NCBI GenBank assembly: GCA_963692465.1
Contig: OY829943.1
Coordinates: 1,922,001 to 1,986,000 of the forward strand
Direction: 5' to 3'
DNA: 64,000 bases
From: JAUZOB01 sp963692465
GTDB taxonomy: Bacteria > Bacteroidota > Bacteroidia > Bacteroidales > Prolixibacteraceae
Positions 38,134 through 46,941 of this stretch are shown piece by piece (position 1 is the first letter of the stretch; each line of letters starts with the position of its first letter). Made by a program: the position numbers and the translations under genes. The notes beneath the pieces were generated by a model. That model ran no database searches and was not told where the DNA came from. It saw only the letters and a list, made by a program, of their open reading frames with translations.

Positions 38134-39486
38134 ATGAAATCAATTTATAGATTTTTCATCCTGGGTATTGCAGGCTTTCTCCTATCCGCAATAACTCCCC
38201 AACAAACTTCAGCACAGGAAGAAGAAGTAAGTTTTCAAGTATTTTACGATCAATTAAGTCCCTATGGACAATGGATTAATAATTCCACTTATGGGTATAT
38301 CTGGATTCCTGATGCAGGGGCTGACTTTATTCCCTATTCGACTGATGGGCACTGGGTGATGACCGATTATGGGTGGACTTGGGTGTCAGATTACCGATGG
38401 GGGTGGGCTCCATTTCATTATGGACGTTGGGACTATGACAGTGATTATGGCTGGTTCTGGATTCCCGATACGGTATGGGGACCGGCGTGGGTTACCTGGA
38501 GAAGAAGCGAAGGTTATTATGGGTGGGCACCGATGTCTCCCGGAATCAGTATAAATATCAGCATTGGCGGCCGATATCATCTTCCTGCAGACCGATGGGT
38601 TTTTGTGAGAGATGTTGATATCGAAAGGCCAAATATTCGCAACTATTACATTGATCGCAGTCGAAATACAACGATCATCAATAATACAACCGTTATTAAT
38701 AACACCTATGTTGATCGGACTCGGAATGTGACTTACATTAGTGGACCGAAGCGGAGCGATGTGCAGCGGGTTACCGGCCGGACATTAAATGTTGTATCTG
38801 TTCGCGAAAGCAATCAACCGGGGCAAAGTCTTAATGGCGGGCAATTGCGGATTTATCGTCCACGAATTGAATCAAGAAGTGTGTCGAATGCTGCACCGCA
38901 AAGAGTAGCTCGGTTAAGAGAAGTTCCTGCTGTCCAGCAACGGAATTATTCAACAACCCGTTTGCAAGGCAATGGAGATGCAACCCGCTATGGACAACCA
39001 GTGAATCGTAATAGTCAGTCGGTTCCTTCATCCCCGAGTAGTAGTCCGGTTTATCGCAATCCTCAGAATAATAATTCCGGTTCAGGAAATAATCAACCGA
39101 GAACGCGTATTGTTCCGCAAAATAATCCGGCTCCGGTTAATAATGCAGGACAGCGACCCGTAAGAACTTATCAGCGGAATGATAACTCATTGAATCAGAA
39201 TGGATCTTCAGCTCCGACGCAGACTGCTACACCGAATAATAATGCGAATCGCCGACGTTCTATTCTGCAGGATAATCCCGATCCGGTTTATAATACGGGA
39301 CCGCGCAATCGAGTAGTTACTCCGGCTCAGCAGGTCAGACCTATTCAACAGGCCCAACCAATTCAGCAACAAAGGACTGTTCGTCCGCAGCGAGTTGCTC
39401 CGAAACCACAGCAGGTGGCACCACAACCTAAACCGTCCCCTTCGGGATCTTCTGATGACACGAAGGTTGAACGCAGACGCGAATAA
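38134..39486 (+). CDS. Secreted DUF6600-type Trp/Gly-rich protein with Gln/Asn/Pro-rich tail
   Basis: 450 residues. A signal peptide (core near 8-22, ending TSAQ) is followed by about 110 residues of repeated Trp/Tyr/Gly motifs ('YGQWI', 'YGYIWIPD', 'GHWVMTDYGWTWVSD', 'WGWAPFHYGRW', 'YGWFWIPD', 'YYGWAPM'), the hallmark of DUF6600. The remaining ~270 residues are low-complexity, rich in Asn, Gln, Pro, Arg and Ser, with no fold I recognise. The protein is probably periplasmic or surface-exposed; its function is unknown. It is monocistronic, between a -7 box and a strong terminator. Confidence 0.82.
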   Translation: MKSIYRFFILGIAGFLLSAITPQQTSAQEEEVSFQVFYDQLSPYGQWINNSTYGYIWIPDAGADFIPYSTDGHWVMTDYGWTWVSDYRWGWAPFHYGRWDYDSDYGWFWIPDTVWGPAWVTWRRSEGYYGWAPMSPGISINISIGGRYHLPADRWVFVRDVDIERPNIRNYYIDRSRNTTIINNTTVINNTYVDRTRNVTYISGPKRSDVQRVTGRTLNVVSVRESNQPGQSLNGGQLRIYRPRIESRSVSNAAPQRVARLREVPAVQQRNYSTTRLQGNGDATRYGQPVNRNSQSVPSSPSSSPVYRNPQNNNSGSGNNQPRTRIVPQNNPAPVNNAGQRPVRTYQRNDNSLNQNGSSAPTQTATPNNNANRRRSILQDNPDPVYNTGPRNRVVTPAQQVRPIQQAQPIQQQRTVRPQRVAPKPQQVAPQPKPSPSGSSDDTKVERRRE

Positions 39487-39509
39487 AAATTGAAAAAAAT
39501 ACAGACAAA

Positions 39510-39541
39510 GCCGTGAAGTTAAGTTCTTCACGGCTTTTTTT
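39510..39541 (+). terminator. Rho-independent terminator after the DUF6600 gene
   Basis: GCCGTGAA (39510-39517) pairs with TTCACGGC (39527-39534), followed by TTTTTTTATT. Confidence 0.9.
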
Positions 39542-39648
39542 ATTGTGTATTTTTGTATACTTATTTCAGTTAAGACACTCAAGAGTGTATCTTTATTTTA
39601 TTAAAGCTCATCGTAAAGCGCCGGGTCGTATCAACACTATACGTTATA

Positions 39649-39709
39649 GGTGGTTCATAGGTGGTCCAAAGGTGGTTTATAGGTGCTCAGCACCTATAAA
39701 CCACCTTTG
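39649..39709. repeat. 11-bp tandem GGTGGT repeats joined to a 43-bp palindrome
   Basis: GGTGGTTCATA, GGTGGTCCAAA, GGTGGTTTATA and GGTGCTCAGCA follow each other at exactly 11 bp from 39649 to 39692. The last repeats also form the left arm of a palindrome: 39667-39687 and 39689-39709 are perfect 21-base reverse complements around one central base (39688). It lies between the DUF6600 terminator and the second PUL promoter and has no T run, so it is not an ordinary terminator. Confidence 0.85.
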
Positions 39710-39828
39710 AATTTCTTATAGAGCATTTTTATGATTATAAGATGAACCGTAGGTTCCGTGAACCTGTTACGGGAATGGTTATTGACATTCAATTATTAGC
39801 CGTTGGCCTCTCTGGAAGGGCAATGACA

Positions 39829-39939
39829 AAGATTTTATGCTTCGAATTATCAAATGAACCCCATTCCGGAAACAAATGGGCCCCTATTTTCTTTTTCTTT
39901 TTTATACCTTAAATCTTTTATGGGAATACATTTGGTCTA
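39829..39939 (+). promoter_or_regulatory. PUL promoter module, copy 2
   Basis: A diverged copy of 9364-9475: same order of AAGATTTTAT, TTATCAAATG, C-rich half-sites (39859-39862 and 39881-39885), GGAAACAAA, CTTTTATGGGAATA and the -7 box TACATTTG (39927-39934). As in copy 1 the -33 region lacks TTTG. Here the GH43 start is about 95 bases downstream with no insertion. Probably controlled by the same HTCS. Confidence 0.7.
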
Positions 39940-40029
39940 GCAGAGAATCTATCAAGAGGTTACCGTTGAGATTAATCTCAGACCAATCATTTTGCTCTAA
40001 ATAAATTCAGTTTAATAAATTTTATTCGT

Positions 40030-41655
40030 ATGCGAGCACGATTTGTATTGCTTTTGGGTTGCGTTATTTTTTTACTGGGAGGGCCACTTTTAGGTCAAAC
40101 AACGTTTAAAAATCCCATACTTACCGGAATGAATCCTGACCCAAGTATTTGCAGGGTAGACGACGATTTTTATCTGGTAACTTCATCTTTTGAATATTTT
40201 CCCGGTTTGCCGATTTACCATAGTAGGGATTTGATTCATTGGAAGCAAATTGGACATGCTCTTTCCCGTGCAAGTAATTGTCCGCTGGGAGGAGCGTATT
40301 CCTCTGGTGGTAATTATGCCCCCACCATTCGCTACCACAATGGTACTTTTTACGTTGCTTGTACCAACTACGGAGGACAAGGTTCGCAAGGAGCATTTTA
40401 TGTAACAGCAACAAATCCTGCCGGACCTTGGTCTGATCCGCACTGGGTTCATAGTTGGGGTGTTGACCCTTCTTTGTTGTTTGCAAACGATAGTATTTAC
40501 TATTTATATCCAGATGATAAAAGTAACTTCCTGCTGGCAACGGTTAATTCTATTACCGGTAAGTTTCATAAAACTCCTCAAATAATTGCTCATGGAACAG
40601 GGAGTGCGAGTCCGGAAGGTCCGCATTTGTACAAAATAAATGGTTATTATTATTTAATGTCCGCCGAAGGTGGAACCGGTTACCAACACATGGAGGTAAT
40701 TCAGAGAAGTAAATCACCTTGGGGACCTTACGAAGTGAGTCCTATAAATCCGGTTATTTCTCATAAAGACTCACCAATCAATCCATTTCAGGCAATAGGA
40801 CATGCCGATTTGTTACAACTTCAGGATGGTAGTTGGTGGCTTGTTTGTCTGGGATTCAGACCCAGAGGGGGGAATTATCATCATCTTGGTCGTGAAACTT
40901 TTCTAGTGCCTGTAACGTGGAATGAAAATGGTTGGCCCAAAGGAGGAAACAATGGTGTTGTGGATAGTGTGCTAACGGCTCCGAATCTTCCTGAACATAT
41001 TTGGGAGAAAGATCCGGTTCGTGATGATTTTAATTCCACAAATTTAAACTTGTATTGGAATTTCATTCGAAATCCTTATCCCGCTGATTGGTCGTTGAAT
41101 GAAAAACCAGGATATTTGAGGTTAAGAGGTTCAAAAGTCAGTCTAAAAGAAAAAGATTCACCTGCTTTTATCGGTCGTCGTCAATCGGCATTCAATCTGG
41201 TAGCATCCACTAAAATCAGTTTTATCCCAACCGCCACAAATGAAGAAGCCGGTTTGGTGGTCCGCGGTGACGACAACAATCATTATGACTTGTTCATTAC
41301 CATGATTGCAGGCAAACGTGTAGTTATGTTCCGGAAGTATTTGCAAGGTAAAATTGTCAGTGAAAATTATAAAGAGATTCCAGATGGAGACATCATCTTA
41401 CGGGTTAGTGCGACCGACCTTCAGTATAAGTTTTGGGTGCAAGAAGAAGGGAAAACAGCTACATTAATAGATTTCGCCGCCACAAAAGATATATCTACAG
41501 AGGAGATTGGTGGTTTTATCGGTGCTTACATAGGAATGTATGCTTCAGGAAATGGGAGAGCAAACACTAACCCCGCCGATTTCGACTGGTTTGATTTTGA
41601 GGAAGATCTTATGTCTCCTTATTATTGGTCTGTCGGAGCTATAGGAGCGTATTGA
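40030..41655 (+). CDS. GH43 hydrolase (alpha-L-arabinofuranosidase/beta-xylosidase type)
   Basis: 541 residues with a signal peptide (core near 5-20, ending LLGQ). The five-bladed propeller has the GH43 catalytic acids: base Asp in 'GMNPDPSICR', the pKa-modulating Asp in 'SWGVDPSLL', and acid Glu in 'ASPEGPHLY'. From about residue 335 a C-terminal beta-sandwich (GH43_C2/DUF1349-like, 'RDDFNSTNLNLYWNFIRNP') follows. The general form resembles the arabinofuranosidases BoGH43A/B of the Bacteroides ovatus xyloglucan locus. First gene of a two-gene unit; GH42 follows within 30 bases. The shared promoter module ties it to the main PUL. Confidence 0.88.
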   Translation: MRARFVLLLGCVIFLLGGPLLGQTTFKNPILTGMNPDPSICRVDDDFYLVTSSFEYFPGLPIYHSRDLIHWKQIGHALSRASNCPLGGAYSSGGNYAPTIRYHNGTFYVACTNYGGQGSQGAFYVTATNPAGPWSDPHWVHSWGVDPSLLFANDSIYYLYPDDKSNFLLATVNSITGKFHKTPQIIAHGTGSASPEGPHLYKINGYYYLMSAEGGTGYQHMEVIQRSKSPWGPYEVSPINPVISHKDSPINPFQAIGHADLLQLQDGSWWLVCLGFRPRGGNYHHLGRETFLVPVTWNENGWPKGGNNGVVDSVLTAPNLPEHIWEKDPVRDDFNSTNLNLYWNFIRNPYPADWSLNEKPGYLRLRGSKVSLKEKDSPAFIGRRQSAFNLVASTKISFIPTATNEEAGLVVRGDDNNHYDLFITMIAGKRVVMFRKYLQGKIVSENYKEIPDGDIILRVSATDLQYKFWVQEEGKTATLIDFAATKDISTEEIGGFIGAYIGMYASGNGRANTNPADFDWFDFEEDLMSPYYWSVGAIGAY

Positions 41656-41684
41656 ATTAAATGATTATCCACAAAAAAACAGAA

Positions 41685-43730
41685 ATGAAACAGATGGTCA
41701 AATTTTTAGCTATAACGATTGTGTTTTTTTCACTTTTCATTATACGCGGAAATTCACAGGAACTATACGTAGGAGCTAATTATCATCCGCATGATGATAA
41801 AAATTTAGAAAAAATAAAAAAGGATATTCAGCTTATGAAAGCTGCTGGATTTAAAGTGGTACGGATGGGGCATTTGGCTTGGGATAGTTATGAACCGTCA
41901 GAAGGTAAATTTGATTTTAAGTGGTTTGATAACGTGATGGATATGATGAGCCAAGCTGGGATTAAGGTTATCCTTGATATTGCGATCAGGCCTGCTCCAA
42001 TCTGGTTACACCATAAATATCCATCAATTGACATTGTAAATACAAGTGGCGATGTACTATATCCCAATCATCGCTATATGGAAGATATTGGTGACCCGAT
42101 GTATCAGAAGTATGCTTTGCGCTTTGCCGATGCAATCACAAAACAATATGCAAATCATCCGGCACTACTGGCTTTCGGAATTGACAATGAATCAGGCGAT
42201 GGGCAGATATCCTATTCCGAAACAGCCAGACAAAGATATATTGTATGGTTAAAGAATAAATATACAAACCTTAATAACTTGAATAAAGCTTGGGCAACCC
42301 AACGTTGGTCAAGAAAAATCAATCAATTTGAAGAAGTTGGTTTTCCCCTATCAGGCCAGATAAACGGTTCTCCTGAAAGGATGCTTGATTTCAGACGTTT
42401 TGTTTCAGATGAAATTAGTCAGTTGCTTTTTAAAGTCATTGACAAAGTAAATACCAATGCTCCCAACGCTTTAGTAAATACCAATGCTTGGTATTATAGT
42501 CCGATGAAATTTTTCGATTATTCTCCAATTGCCTATTCCGGTAAAATGACCCGTGAAGGTTGTGGCTTTTATCCTGGAACTTCTTTGACTACCAACTGGG
42601 GAATTATGGATGCCTTATTTGGGATATCCCGCATTCAATTTGAAAGTACTAATCCGTTCTGGTGCAGCGAATTTACAACCATGACCGCAGTTCCAAATTC
42701 TATTAGGAAGTCAGCTTATACAACGTTAATGTTTGGCAATCAAATGGTGTGCGGATGGACATGGCAGAGTATGCTTGCTGGGGAAGAACAATATCTGGAA
42801 GGAATGATAGACTGGGACGGTATTCCAAACCGCAAATACGATGAATACAAGAAGATTGCTTCTGAGTTTAAAAAGATAGAGAAATATTTTCCTTATAAAC
42901 TTCGGGCAGAAGTTGGTTTGGCATTTTCGTTTCCCAGCGAGATAGCAAGCAGGTATTTTCCAGAGCAACATCAAAATCAGTTACAGGCTTGTTTCAACTT
43001 GTTTTTTTATCGTAATATGGATGCCCGAATTGTTGAGATTACCAGAAGTCAGTTAAACTACAAACTGCTGATTGTCCCTGGTGTAGCAGTAATGGATCAA
43101 GTAACAGCCACAAAAATCCGTGACTATGTGAAAAATGGAGGGACAGTTATTATGACAAGTAATTCTGCAATTGTAGAGGAAACAGGACAGGTGTTTTCTA
43201 CTACCCATCCTGGCCGCTTAAACGACGTATTTGGAATACGTATAGGGAGTTATGAAGAAACGGAAGCGCTCAATGAAATCTCTCCTAAATTTTTGAAAGG
43301 TAAAAAGATTGAATTGGATTATAAAGGGAAACCCATTGAAACCGAATCATCACGATTTGATGTTATCGAACCTCAAGGAGCAGAAATTCTTGGAAGTATA
43401 TCCAGCCTAGATCGATCTTATCCGATTATTACGACTAATAAATATGGTAAAGGCAGGGCAATTTATGTCGGACTCTCAGCGAACAGTGATGTTCTTAATC
43501 CGTTAGTTAGTGATCTAATAAACGATCTGTCCATAAAAAAGGGTCCGGATGTTCCTTCTGGTGTAATGGCTAGACAAATAGATAAAAACCATTTTCTGTA
43601 TTTAAATGTAAGTGGTGAGCCAAAAGAGATTCCAATGAAAGGGAACTCACGGAGTATCCTTTTTGATAAAGATTACAACGGAAATTTTACAATTGCTCCT
43701 TACGAACCGGAATTTGTTGAGATAAAATAA
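41685..43730 (+). CDS. GH42 beta-galactosidase-like enzyme
   Basis: 681 residues from Met at 41685, which gives a compact signal peptide (KFLAITIVFFSLFII core, ending NSQ); an in-frame ATG at 41661 would add eight polar residues and is the alternative. The clan GH-A barrel starts 'GANYHPHDDKNLEKIKKDI'. The acid/base is the Glu in 'AFGIDNESGDG' and the nucleophile the Glu in 'FWCSEFTTM'. The trimerisation domain ('LLIVPGVAVMDQVTATKI') and a C-terminal beta domain follow. GH42 enzymes release terminal beta-galactose. Fits side-chain trimming alongside GH43; together they form a satellite locus of the PUL. Confidence 0.9.
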   Translation: MKQMVKFLAITIVFFSLFIIRGNSQELYVGANYHPHDDKNLEKIKKDIQLMKAAGFKVVRMGHLAWDSYEPSEGKFDFKWFDNVMDMMSQAGIKVILDIAIRPAPIWLHHKYPSIDIVNTSGDVLYPNHRYMEDIGDPMYQKYALRFADAITKQYANHPALLAFGIDNESGDGQISYSETARQRYIVWLKNKYTNLNNLNKAWATQRWSRKINQFEEVGFPLSGQINGSPERMLDFRRFVSDEISQLLFKVIDKVNTNAPNALVNTNAWYYSPMKFFDYSPIAYSGKMTREGCGFYPGTSLTTNWGIMDALFGISRIQFESTNPFWCSEFTTMTAVPNSIRKSAYTTLMFGNQMVCGWTWQSMLAGEEQYLEGMIDWDGIPNRKYDEYKKIASEFKKIEKYFPYKLRAEVGLAFSFPSEIASRYFPEQHQNQLQACFNLFFYRNMDARIVEITRSQLNYKLLIVPGVAVMDQVTATKIRDYVKNGGTVIMTSNSAIVEETGQVFSTTHPGRLNDVFGIRIGSYEETEALNEISPKFLKGKKIELDYKGKPIETESSRFDVIEPQGAEILGSISSLDRSYPIITTNKYGKGRAIYVGLSANSDVLNPLVSDLINDLSIKKGPDVPSGVMARQIDKNHFLYLNVSGEPKEIPMKGNSRSILFDKDYNGNFTIAPYEPEFVEIK

Positions 43731-44039
43731 TCCGTGAAACACTCCTGATTTTAAAGATTGATTTTTATGGTTTTTTTCGACTAGTATTAACTTTCAGTTG
43801 ATAGTAGCGACTGCTTTGAAAAAGATGGTGGAAAATGAATGCTATTCCAGAAGAACATGACAATAGAATGATTATATTTGTTTGCAATCAATGATTTGAA
43901 ATTGAATCTATTGCATTGACAATGGGAGACGCTTTTGTCCTGTGGTGATTTTGTCAATTTGGAAGTATTGGATGATTGTTCTTTCCAATAAGGGAAAAAG
44001 GAAAAATGAGCAGGTACATCTTAAACAAAGATTTGAGTT
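43731..44039. other. Intergenic region, no gene seen
   Basis: 309 bp between GH42 and the MBL hydrolase. AT-rich; I see no open frame with coding character, no perfect repeat and no convincing -7 box close to the next start. Confidence 0.4.
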
Positions 44040-44780
44040 ATGAAAAAAACGATGAAACGAGTTAGTCTGATTCTTTTGGCGATTGTTTTTCTTTTTGTTG
44101 CGTTTCTTTACGGACTGTCGTCCAGAGTCAAGTCAGAGCTCAAGAAGTTTACTCCATTACAAACCGGTGAGGTTGTTTCGGGCATTTATGCTGTTGGAGA
44201 TGATTTTGTTAATCTGTATCTTATAAAATCCGATAAGGGATACATTGCAATAGATGCAGCCAATAATGCTTTGAGTGTTAAAAGAGAATTGAAGAAAGCA
44301 AAAATTCCTTCCGATTCTATTGTGGCTGTTTTTCTTACTCATACCGATAAAGATCATGTTGCCGCCCTTCCTTTGTTCCGTAATGCCCGGGTATATTTGT
44401 CGAAAGACGAAGTGAAGATGCTTACCGGCGAAGTTCGTAAGATGGGAATGAAAAATAGGATTGCCTGCAGTCACTATACGACGTTAATAGATAACCAGAC
44501 GCTTGTTATTGGACAAACACACGTTCGGGGGATACTTACTCCGGGGCACACCTGCGGATCAATGAGCTATGTGGTTAATGATAGCTGTCTGTTTATTGGC
44601 GATGCTCTTTCGTTAAAAGCAGGGAAGGTTGGCGAATTTAATCACTTCTTTAATCTGGACAATGCCTTGGCTGTAAAATCTATTCATAAGCTTGCCCGGT
44701 TAACCGGAGTTAAGTATACGTTTACAGCCCATTATGGATATAGTAGTGACTTTCCCAGGGCTTTTGCCGAATGGAAGTAA
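44040..44780 (+). CDS. MBL-fold metallo-hydrolase, membrane-anchored or secreted
   Basis: 246 residues. A hydrophobic segment at about 8-24 may be a signal anchor. The metallo-beta-lactamase motifs are present: 'LTHTDKDHVAAL' near 98-109 (an H-x-D-x-D-H version of the usual H-x-H-x-D-H), His in 'TPGHTCGS', Asp in 'FIGDALSL' and the last His in 'TAHYGYS'. The exchange of the second His for Asp is a known variation in the superfamily. The reaction is a hydrolysis of unknown substrate. No functional partner is near; the small lipoprotein gene 101 bases on may be separate. Confidence 0.82.
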   Translation: MKKTMKRVSLILLAIVFLFVAFLYGLSSRVKSELKKFTPLQTGEVVSGIYAVGDDFVNLYLIKSDKGYIAIDAANNALSVKRELKKAKIPSDSIVAVFLTHTDKDHVAALPLFRNARVYLSKDEVKMLTGEVRKMGMKNRIACSHYTTLIDNQTLVIGQTHVRGILTPGHTCGSMSYVVNDSCLFIGDALSLKAGKVGEFNHFFNLDNALAVKSIHKLARLTGVKYTFTAHYGYSSDFPRAFAEWK

Positions 44781-44881
44781 AGTATGTTGGTCTGATTCCT
44801 GCGAGTATGTTTTAGTGAGAATAATCAGTATGTAAAATACCCCTAATAATAGATTAATTTGTTTATTTAAAGTCAATTAAA

Positions 44882-45118
44882 ATGAAAAAGAAAATCTTGA
44901 ATTTGTTGACAATTGTAGCACTTGCCGCAACGTTATCAAGTTGTGCTACTGTTTTTTGTGGTCCTGTTTCAGCCTGTCAGAGAACTAAACCAGCACCAGG
45001 GCAACCCTCTAGATCTGTAAGAAGTGGAGCATTAATTGCAGATATATTATTATTCTGTCCAGGGACAATTGTTGATTTTGCAACAGGTGCAATTTATAAA
45101 CCCTGCGATAAAAAGTAA
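44882..45118 (+). CDS. Small lipoprotein, YceK/YidQ-like
   Basis: 78 residues. The lipoprotein signal ends in LSSC (Cys21), followed by 'ATVFCGPVSACQ', and the C-terminal 'SGALIADILLFCPGTIVDFATGAIYKP' resembles YceK/YidQ (DUF1375) lipoproteins, in which a hydrophobic 'P-L-ADTLLLPG-D' segment is conserved. No function is known. A strong hairpin at 45130-45161 closes the transcript. Confidence 0.7.
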   Translation: MKKKILNLLTIVALAATLSSCATVFCGPVSACQRTKPAPGQPSRSVRSGALIADILLFCPGTIVDFATGAIYKPCDKK

Positions 45119-45129
45119 ATATAAATTTA

Positions 45130-45161
45130 CAGACAGGTGGTATTGAAATACCACCTGTCTG
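45130..45161 (+). terminator. Perfect 14-bp hairpin after the small lipoprotein gene
   Basis: CAGACAGGTGGTAT (45130-45143) pairs with ATACCACCTGTCTG (45148-45161) around a TGAA loop. The T run after it is weak (TAGTTT), so it may act mainly as a 3' end stabiliser. Confidence 0.7.
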
Positions 45162-45533
45162 TAGTTTACTCAGCCTAATTTGTTATAGATAAAATCTATT
45201 TTTTTCACATACTATGTGGTAGAATAATGGCACTCTCAAGTTCCGAGGGAAAAGGAGTGAATGTCTCGTTCGGCAGTTATTTGGATTAAAGTTTAGGTGT
45301 TCCGTTGCTTGTTTAGACGTTTTTTGCTGTAAACGTTACATTTACAGTGATTTGTGAAATGACAAATTAGACGTCTTTTAGTCGTTTTTAGATGTCTTTT
45401 ATTGTAAGTATTGTATTATCACGTCGTTGCGGGTGGGTGTTTAGATGCATTTAAGTAAAGAAGGTAGAGTGCATTTCATTTGTGGAACTCTTTCTGAGTC
45501 ATTGGGAATAATTCTAAAAGGGTAATTAAATTT

Positions 45534-45779
45534 GTAACTACTCAGCATTCCAGTTCGCAACTCCATTATATTGCCTGAATATTCCGGGCAAGCGGGGCCA
45601 TCCGAAATGTCAAGGTAAAACAAAAGGTGTCCGGTGGCTTCGGTTATCTACACTATCATTAAAAAAAGTGGAAACCCTTTGTAGTCTATAAAACTCCCTA
45701 TTAATCTATCTATGGCGACTAAAAAATACTATGCTCTTGAATTCCAAAAATTATAATTATTCCCCTGCTGAGTAGTTAC
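45534..45779. mobile_element. MITE-like non-autonomous element (246 bp)
   Basis: GTAACTACTCAGCA at 45534-45547 is perfectly inverted at 45766-45779 (TGCTGAGTAGTTAC); three more bases outside also match (TTT/AAA), giving 17. There is no transposase inside. IS66-family elements begin with GTAA, and ends of this kind occur with them, so a deletion derivative of such an element is plausible. No 8-bp target duplication is visible, so the assignment stays tentative. Confidence 0.55.
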
Positions 45780-45984
45780 AAAAATAGTAATTATCAACTG
45801 TTTGTTTTATGACAGAATTAACCGGAATGTCTGGAATTCCTAACTTGGGAGAGACAAAATATTAAGGAAGTGAAACAACCCTTGATGCTGATAAATCATT
45901 GCCTGGTGAGGTGCCAATACTGTTTCGAGGATGCGTCCGGGGGATTATATCCAACTCTTAGCATCAACGCACATGCTTCAGAGT

Positions 45985-46443
45985 CTATTGGATGAGATTC
46001 TCATTTTGCTTAAGCAAGTCTGATGGGTTGATTATTGGAAGAATTAAATTTTTAAGTGCCGTACCTGAGACTTTTGCGTAAATTAATCCTCTTGTAGAGG
46101 AATAGGCAATACTGATTAGTGTTACCCCTAATTCAAAAGAGATAGAGTTGTTCTCTTTATCAAATAAATCATCAAAATTCTTGATGAAGAAAATAAATTC
46201 AAACCGGAATTTCCCTCTAGCATCAACATCATGATCATTTTTATCTTTTGCATTTGCCATAACAGTTAAGTCGACTTTTACCAATTTGTCTTCTATGCTA
46301 AATGCATTGTTGACTTCAAAATTGTAATTTACATGATCAATAATTCCCTGATTGCCCTCTGAGCATTCCAGATTGCTTAAAATGGTTGACTCTATGATTT
46401 TGAGATTGACAATGCTAATTAATGATGGGATTATTTTGTTCAT
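45985..46443 (-). CDS. SecB-like chaperone candidate of a toxin-antitoxin system
   Basis: 152 residues, soluble, no signal peptide. The pattern fits SecB/SecB-like proteins (about 150 residues): alternating beta strands ('HVNYNFEVN', 'LVKVDLTVMANAKDK'), 'ARGKFRFEFIFFIKNFDDLF', then the helical end 'LGVTLISIAYSSTRGLIYAKVSG' and the conserved 'ILPIINPSDLL'. SecB tetramers hold unfolded proteins; SecB-like copies in TAC systems instead protect the antitoxin. It starts 4 bases after the antitoxin stop, so it is translationally linked to it. I infer the fold from the pattern; a profile search has not been run. Confidence 0.6.
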   Translation of the reverse strand: MNKIIPSLISIVNLKIIESTILSNLECSEGNQGIIDHVNYNFEVNNAFSIEDKLVKVDLTVMANAKDKNDHDVDARGKFRFEFIFFIKNFDDLFDKENNSISFELGVTLISIAYSSTRGLIYAKVSGTALKNLILPIINPSDLLKQNENLIQ

Positions 46444-46447
46444 GATT

Positions 46448-46861
46448 TTAAGCTACTAAAGGTTCACACTCTTCTTTGTTTGGTTGGGAGGAAGGATTAG
46501 AGTTTATCTCAGCCTTGCTCCAGGTTGTCCCTATTGGGTTATTGACTATTTTTTGTTCAGCTGTTGCGGTTCCTTTAAGCAATGGACTAAACACATACTG
46601 AGTCGCCTTCGTTGGAATAATAATTACATCTTTGCCCAATGCAGTTTCAATTTTAGCGATTGTTTTTAGGGTAAAGTTGTGCGTACCCGAAAGCCATTTG
46701 CTGATTTCCGGTTCAGTCTTACCTAAGAGGGTGGCCAGATCTTTTTGACTTTTTCCTTGTGTCTTTAGAATATTTAAAATTTCATCGCCAATATCGATTG
46801 ATTTCCTTACGAAACGTTGTGTGTCTTCGCTGATTGAAATATTATTAAAAAATCCTGTCAT
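46448..46861 (-). CDS. XRE/HigA-like antitoxin with C-terminal extension
   Basis: 137 residues. A HTH_XRE domain is at about 36-77 ('SQKDLATLLGKTEPEISKW', 'TLKTIAKIETALG'). After it an extension of about 55 residues ('FSPLLKG ... GTTWSKAEIN') has no HTH character. In TAC antitoxins such an extension is the chaperone-addiction (ChAD) region that makes the antitoxin depend on the SecB-like chaperone. It lies 80 bp after the toxin-like gene and 4 bp before the SecB-like gene. It would bind its own promoter and neutralise the toxin. Confidence 0.8.
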   Translation of the reverse strand: MTGFFNNISISEDTQRFVRKSIDIGDEILNILKTQGKSQKDLATLLGKTEPEISKWLSGTHNFTLKTIAKIETALGKDVIIIPTKATQYVFSPLLKGTATAEQKIVNNPIGTTWSKAEINSNPSSQPNKEECEPLVA

Positions 46862-46941
46862 AACGTTTGTTTTTAATCTTCAATTTCAAATATATCATTG
46901 ACCATTAAAATGTTTTGTTCATTAAATGCAACTAATTTTTC

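Larger units (their letters stand above)
45119..45984. other. 866-bp non-coding stretch with hairpin, direct repeats and MITE-like element
   Basis: From left to right: a 14-bp perfect hairpin (45130-45161), a direct repeat AGACGTCTTTTA/AGATGTCTTTTA (45369-45380 and 45390-45401, 21 bp apart, with a weaker copy at 45315), and a 246-bp element with inverted ends (45534-45779). Only very short open frames are present (for example a 14-codon frame at 45712). I see no gene. Confidence 0.6.

Noticed and set aside
39649..39709. CRISPR array
   Set aside because: The units are 11 bp tandem copies without spacers and form a palindrome; no cas genes are in the window.
45712..45756. 14-codon frame inside the MITE-like element
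   Set aside because: Too short and without ribosome site; could be a trace of a parental transposon gene, but not supportable.
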